Shown here: one piece after another, positions 61,844 to 64,000 of the stretch
How the letters are laid out: each line of letters begins with the position of its first letter
Position numbering within the stretch: the stretch's first letter is position 1
Assembly (NCBI RefSeq): GCF_017355915.2
Contig: NZ_JAFEUV020000019.1
Coordinates: 1-64,000 of the forward strand
DNA length: 64,000 bases
Origin: Telluribacter roseus
GTDB lineage: Bacteria > Bacteroidota > Bacteroidia > Cytophagales > Spirosomataceae
Direction of reading: 5' to 3'
Made by a program: the position numbers and the translations under genes
The notes under the pieces: model-generated
Told to the model about the DNA's origin: nothing
The model's input: only the letters and a program-made list of their open reading frames with translations
Databases searched by the model: none

Positions 61844-62806
61844 TTACTTCATCCAGTAGTCCGACTCGATGACGCGGTTCTGGCCGTTCTGGTAGAGGGC
61901 GTAGTTGAAGCCCTTCTGGATGCTGTAGGCACCGTACTCACCCTTCTTGTTCACCGCCAGGTACCCTACCTGAAAGTCCTTGAAGTCTGCCTTGGTTTTA
62001 CCTTTCACGATACGGCCTATGGCTTCCTCGCAAGCCTGCTGAGGTGTACGTCCCTGGCGCATGAGCTCCACGAGCAGAAACGATCCCAGCGTGCGCATTA
62101 CAAATTCACCTACCCCCGTAGCACAGGCTCCACCTACTTCATTATCTACGTACAGACCCGCACCGATAATAGGCGAGTCACCCACGCGGCCGTGTAGCTT
62201 AAAGGCCATGCCACTGGTCGTACAGGCACCTGACATATCACCCTGGGCATCGAGAGCCAGCATGCCGATGGTATCATGACGCTCCACGTTAACAATGGGC
62301 TTGTACTTGGCCGTTTTGAGCCACTCCTTCCAGGCCTTCTCAGACTTGGGCGTAAGCAGGTTGGTTTTCTTGAAGCCATTGGCCAGGGCGAACTGCAGGG
62401 CACCTTCACCACTGAGCATCACGTGCGGCGTTTTTTCCATCACCATACGCGCTACGGATATCGGGTGCATGATATGCTCCAGAAAGGTTACTGCTCCGGC
62501 GTTGCCTTTTTCGTCCATGATACAGGCGTCGAGGGTGACGTGGCCGTCGCGGTCGGGGAGGCCGCCGTAGCCTACGCTGGTGTCGTTGGGGTCGGCTTCT
62601 TGCACTTTTACTCCTGCTTCGACCGCATCCAGCGCACGGCCTTTCTTCTCGAGTATAAGGCGAGCGGCTTCGTTGGCTTTGAGACGATCCCAGGTACAGA
62701 TAGCCATGGGAAGGCCTCCTCCCTGAGTGGCGGGCTCACTAGTGGGAAGAGCAGGGGAGACAAGGGCGGCTCCGCCAGCCTGTAGAAATTTTCGACGATT
62801 CAGCAT
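61844..62806 (-). CDS. Tat-exported N4-(beta-N-acetylglucosaminyl)-L-asparaginase-like Ntn hydrolase
   Basis: A 320-residue Ntn hydrolase. The N-terminus MLNRRKFLQAGGAALVSPA is a twin-arginine signal. The GLPDRDGHVTLDACIMD stretch preceded by SVGYGG is characteristic of glycosylasparaginase. Autocleavage should expose Thr179 in HDTIGMLAL; the beta subunit has GRVGDSPIIGAGLYVDNEVGGACATGVGE. The enzyme cleaves the GlcNAc-asparagine bond of glycoprotein remnants. It differs from the Sec-exported isoaspartyl peptidase at 36449. Confidence 0.92.
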   Translation of the reverse strand: MLNRRKFLQAGGAALVSPALPTSEPATQGGGLPMAICTWDRLKANEAARLILEKKGRALDAVEAGVKVQEADPNDTSVGYGGLPDRDGHVTLDACIMDEKGNAGAVTFLEHIMHPISVARMVMEKTPHVMLSGEGALQFALANGFKKTNLLTPKSEKAWKEWLKTAKYKPIVNVERHDTIGMLALDAQGDMSGACTTSGMAFKLHGRVGDSPIIGAGLYVDNEVGGACATGVGEFVMRTLGSFLLVELMRQGRTPQQACEEAIGRIVKGKTKADFKDFQVGYLAVNKKGEYGAYSIQKGFNYALYQNGQNRVIESDYWMK

Positions 62807-62852
62807 AGAAAAGGTAGGTGATAAGCTATAACTGCTTTAATTTGAACATCCG

Positions 62853-62860
62853 TAACTTTG
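62853..62860 (+). promoter_or_regulatory. putative -7 box TAACTTTG of purU
   Basis: TAnnTTTG match 71 bases before the purU ATG at 62932, leaving a leader of about 65 bases. Confidence 0.4.
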
Positions 62861-62931
62861 ATAGCTACTTCCGGAGCGGTACGCTCAGAGTGTAGACTAT
62901 TGAATATACGAGCAATTTATTAAAAAATTTT

Positions 62932-63765
62932 ATGAATAACCGCCATATCCTGCTGATGGATGGTCCCGACCACAAAGGACTGATCTATCATGTCACCCGT
63001 GTCCTCTTCGAACATAACCTGAATATCATCCGCAACGACGAATACGTAAGCCCCTCGGGGTACTTCTTTATGCGTACTGAGTTTGAGGGAGAAGCGGATC
63101 CGGATCAATTGCTGGGAGTACTGCAAAACGAACTACCTCAGGTGATTAATCTGCGCGTAAATCCGAAGAAGAAAAAGGATGTGGTGCTGATGGTAACAAA
63201 GGAGCACCACTGCCTGGGCGAGCTGCTGATCCGCTACGCCTTTGATGAGCTGGATGCGAACATACAGGCCGTCATCAGCAACTATAACGTACTTCAGCCT
63301 TTTGTAAGCAAGTTTGGAATACCGTTCCACTACATCTCACACGAGCACAAGACCCGTCAGGAGCACGAGGAGGCTATCCTGCGGACGCTGGATATCTACC
63401 AGCCCGAGTACGTAGTATTGGCCAAGTACATGCGGGTACTTACCTCCGACTTCGTCAAGCACTATTCCAGCCGGATTATCAATATTCACCACTCGTTCCT
63501 GCCCGCGTTTGTGGGGGCAAGCCCATACCGGCAGGCGTATGAGCGGGGGGTAAAGATCATCGGGGCCACGGCACACTTTGTCAACGATGACCTGGATGAG
63601 GGGCCGATCATAGCGCAGGATGTAAAGGAAGTGGATCACCGGCTAACAGCTACTGATATGGCTACACTAGGCCGCGATACCGAGAAGCTGGTATTATCGA
63701 AGGCTCTGAAGCTGGTTTTTAACGACCGGGTGTTTATCCATAACAACCGGACGATTATCCTGTAG
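62932..63765 (+). CDS. purU: formyltetrahydrofolate deformylase
   Basis: A 277-residue enzyme. An N-terminal ACT domain (about 1-80, ILLMDGPDHKGLIYHVTRVLFEHNLNII) precedes the formyltransferase-fold catalytic domain, with NIHHSFLPAFVGASPYRQAYERGVKIIGATAHFVNDDLDEGPII carrying the catalytic His and Asp. PurU hydrolyses 10-formyl-THF to formate and THF, balancing one-carbon pools and supplying PurT. It is monocistronic with a strong terminator. Confidence 0.94.
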   Translation: MNNRHILLMDGPDHKGLIYHVTRVLFEHNLNIIRNDEYVSPSGYFFMRTEFEGEADPDQLLGVLQNELPQVINLRVNPKKKKDVVLMVTKEHHCLGELLIRYAFDELDANIQAVISNYNVLQPFVSKFGIPFHYISHEHKTRQEHEEAILRTLDIYQPEYVVLAKYMRVLTSDFVKHYSSRIINIHHSFLPAFVGASPYRQAYERGVKIIGATAHFVNDDLDEGPIIAQDVKEVDHRLTATDMATLGRDTEKLVLSKALKLVFNDRVFIHNNRTIIL

Positions 63766-63787
63766 TCGTATCTTATCTGATGCTACT

Positions 63788-63831
63788 CTAAAATGAAATC
63801 CTGCGACTTCCATCGCAGGATTTCATTTTAG
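63788..63831. terminator. long hairpin terminator between convergent genes
   Basis: A perfect 19-bp stem (63788-63806 with 63813-63831) around a 6-base loop. It can serve purU and the convergent gene at the window end. Confidence 0.85.
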
Positions 63832-63851
63832 AAAAATACTATACTCGAAAG

Positions 63852-64000
63852 TTAGTCCCTCAGGCTTACGTCTCCAAACTTGGAAATAACCTTGATCCGG
63901 GTGCCGGTGCCGGAGCCTACTCGACCTTCATAGGACCGGGTGGGAGTACGGGATGACCGTACTTCCTGAGGATCGGGCTGATTAGTAAGCGACACCTTTA
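63852..64000 (-). CDS. C-terminal fragment of a DUF4097-like beta-structure protein
   Basis: The last 149 bases encode the end of a minus-strand protein, stopping at TAA 63852-63854. The tail reads TRSYEGRVGSGTGTRIKVISKFGDVSLRD. Closing strands of this form (IKVxSKFGDVSLR) are typical of DUF4097-type right-handed beta-structure repeats found in envelope proteins. The rest of the gene lies beyond the window. Confidence 0.65.
   Translation of the reverse strand, partial: KVSLTNQPDPQEVRSSRTPTRSYEGRVGSGTGTRIKVISKFGDVSLRD

Noticed and set aside
1-64000. tRNA, rRNA, CRISPR array, insertion sequence or prophage
   Set aside because: Reading both strands I found no cloverleaf with a TTCGA-type arm in a gap, no regularly spaced repeats, and no transposase or integrase motifs.

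Overview
The window looks like a chromosomal segment of a Bacteroidota bacterium, most likely a Cytophagales relative (Cytophagaceae/Spirosomaceae type). The evidence is three TonB-dependent/OMP beta-barrel proteins that carry an N-terminal carboxypeptidase-regulatory-like domain, a GldG homologue, LytTR signalling, LVIVD-repeat and lipocalin-like lipoproteins, near-absence of Shine-Dalgarno sequences, and repeated TAnnTTTG -7 boxes typical of Bacteroidota sigma-A promoters. GC is close to 50 percent. I cannot name a species. I saw no rRNA, tRNA, CRISPR array, insertion sequence or prophage.

Layout. 1-2.5 kb: a fragment of an unknown gene, a GH51 arabinofuranosidase interrupted by one in-frame TAG, and a Doc-type toxin-antitoxin pair. 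2.7-11.6 kb: secreted M28 peptidase, RsmF-like RNA methyltransferase, an OMP beta-barrel receptor and a large Asp-box (BNR) protein. 11.7-14.9 kb: an arsenic cluster (arsR, an arsM-arsN2 fusion, a Dps gene, an ArsC/LMW-phosphatase-like gene). Two near-identical palindromic operators sit before arsR and before arsM. No arsenite pump is present. 14.9-16.4 kb: recO and a secreted lipocalin-like protein. 16.5-20.4 kb: an apparently iron-regulated block of TonB receptor, PepSY membrane protein and a 53-residue Cys/Lys-rich protein, the last with its own promoter overlapped by a Fur-like box.

20.5-26.6 kb: LolA-like periplasmic protein, another OMP receptor, a LytTR regulator/histidine kinase pair and a TonB C-terminal domain protein. 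26.6-33.2 kb: housekeeping genes (lptB, a GNAT gene, recJ, ruvX, def, omega-amidase, gatC), a DUF433/DUF5615 toxin-antitoxin pair, and an SPFH protein followed by a 54-residue Arc-like ribbon-helix-helix gene. 34.2-37.5 kb: an LpxH-like phosphoesterase with a glycosyltransferase, then an isoaspartyl peptidase.

37.6-44.1 kb is a seven-gene minus-strand run that begins with an ECF sigma factor and a membrane anti-sigma-like protein with a barrel-like C-terminus. It continues through a serpin lipoprotein, two lipocalin-like lipoproteins, an LVIVD lipoprotein and a small outer-membrane protein. 44.6-50.7 kb: an AsmA-like protein and a vanadium haloperoxidase/PAP2 cluster with two outer-membrane proteins. 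50.9-64 kb: patatin, dnaN, gldG, phytanoyl-CoA dioxygenase-like, RNase R, a PolB-like exonuclease, lipB, yraN, fRMsr, a Tat-exported glycosylasparaginase, purU, and the end of a DUF4097-like gene.

The candidates most worth follow-up are the iron-block Cys/Lys-rich small protein, the arsM-arsN2 fusion with paired operators, the ECF-sigma/serpin lipoprotein run, and the SPFH/Arc pair.
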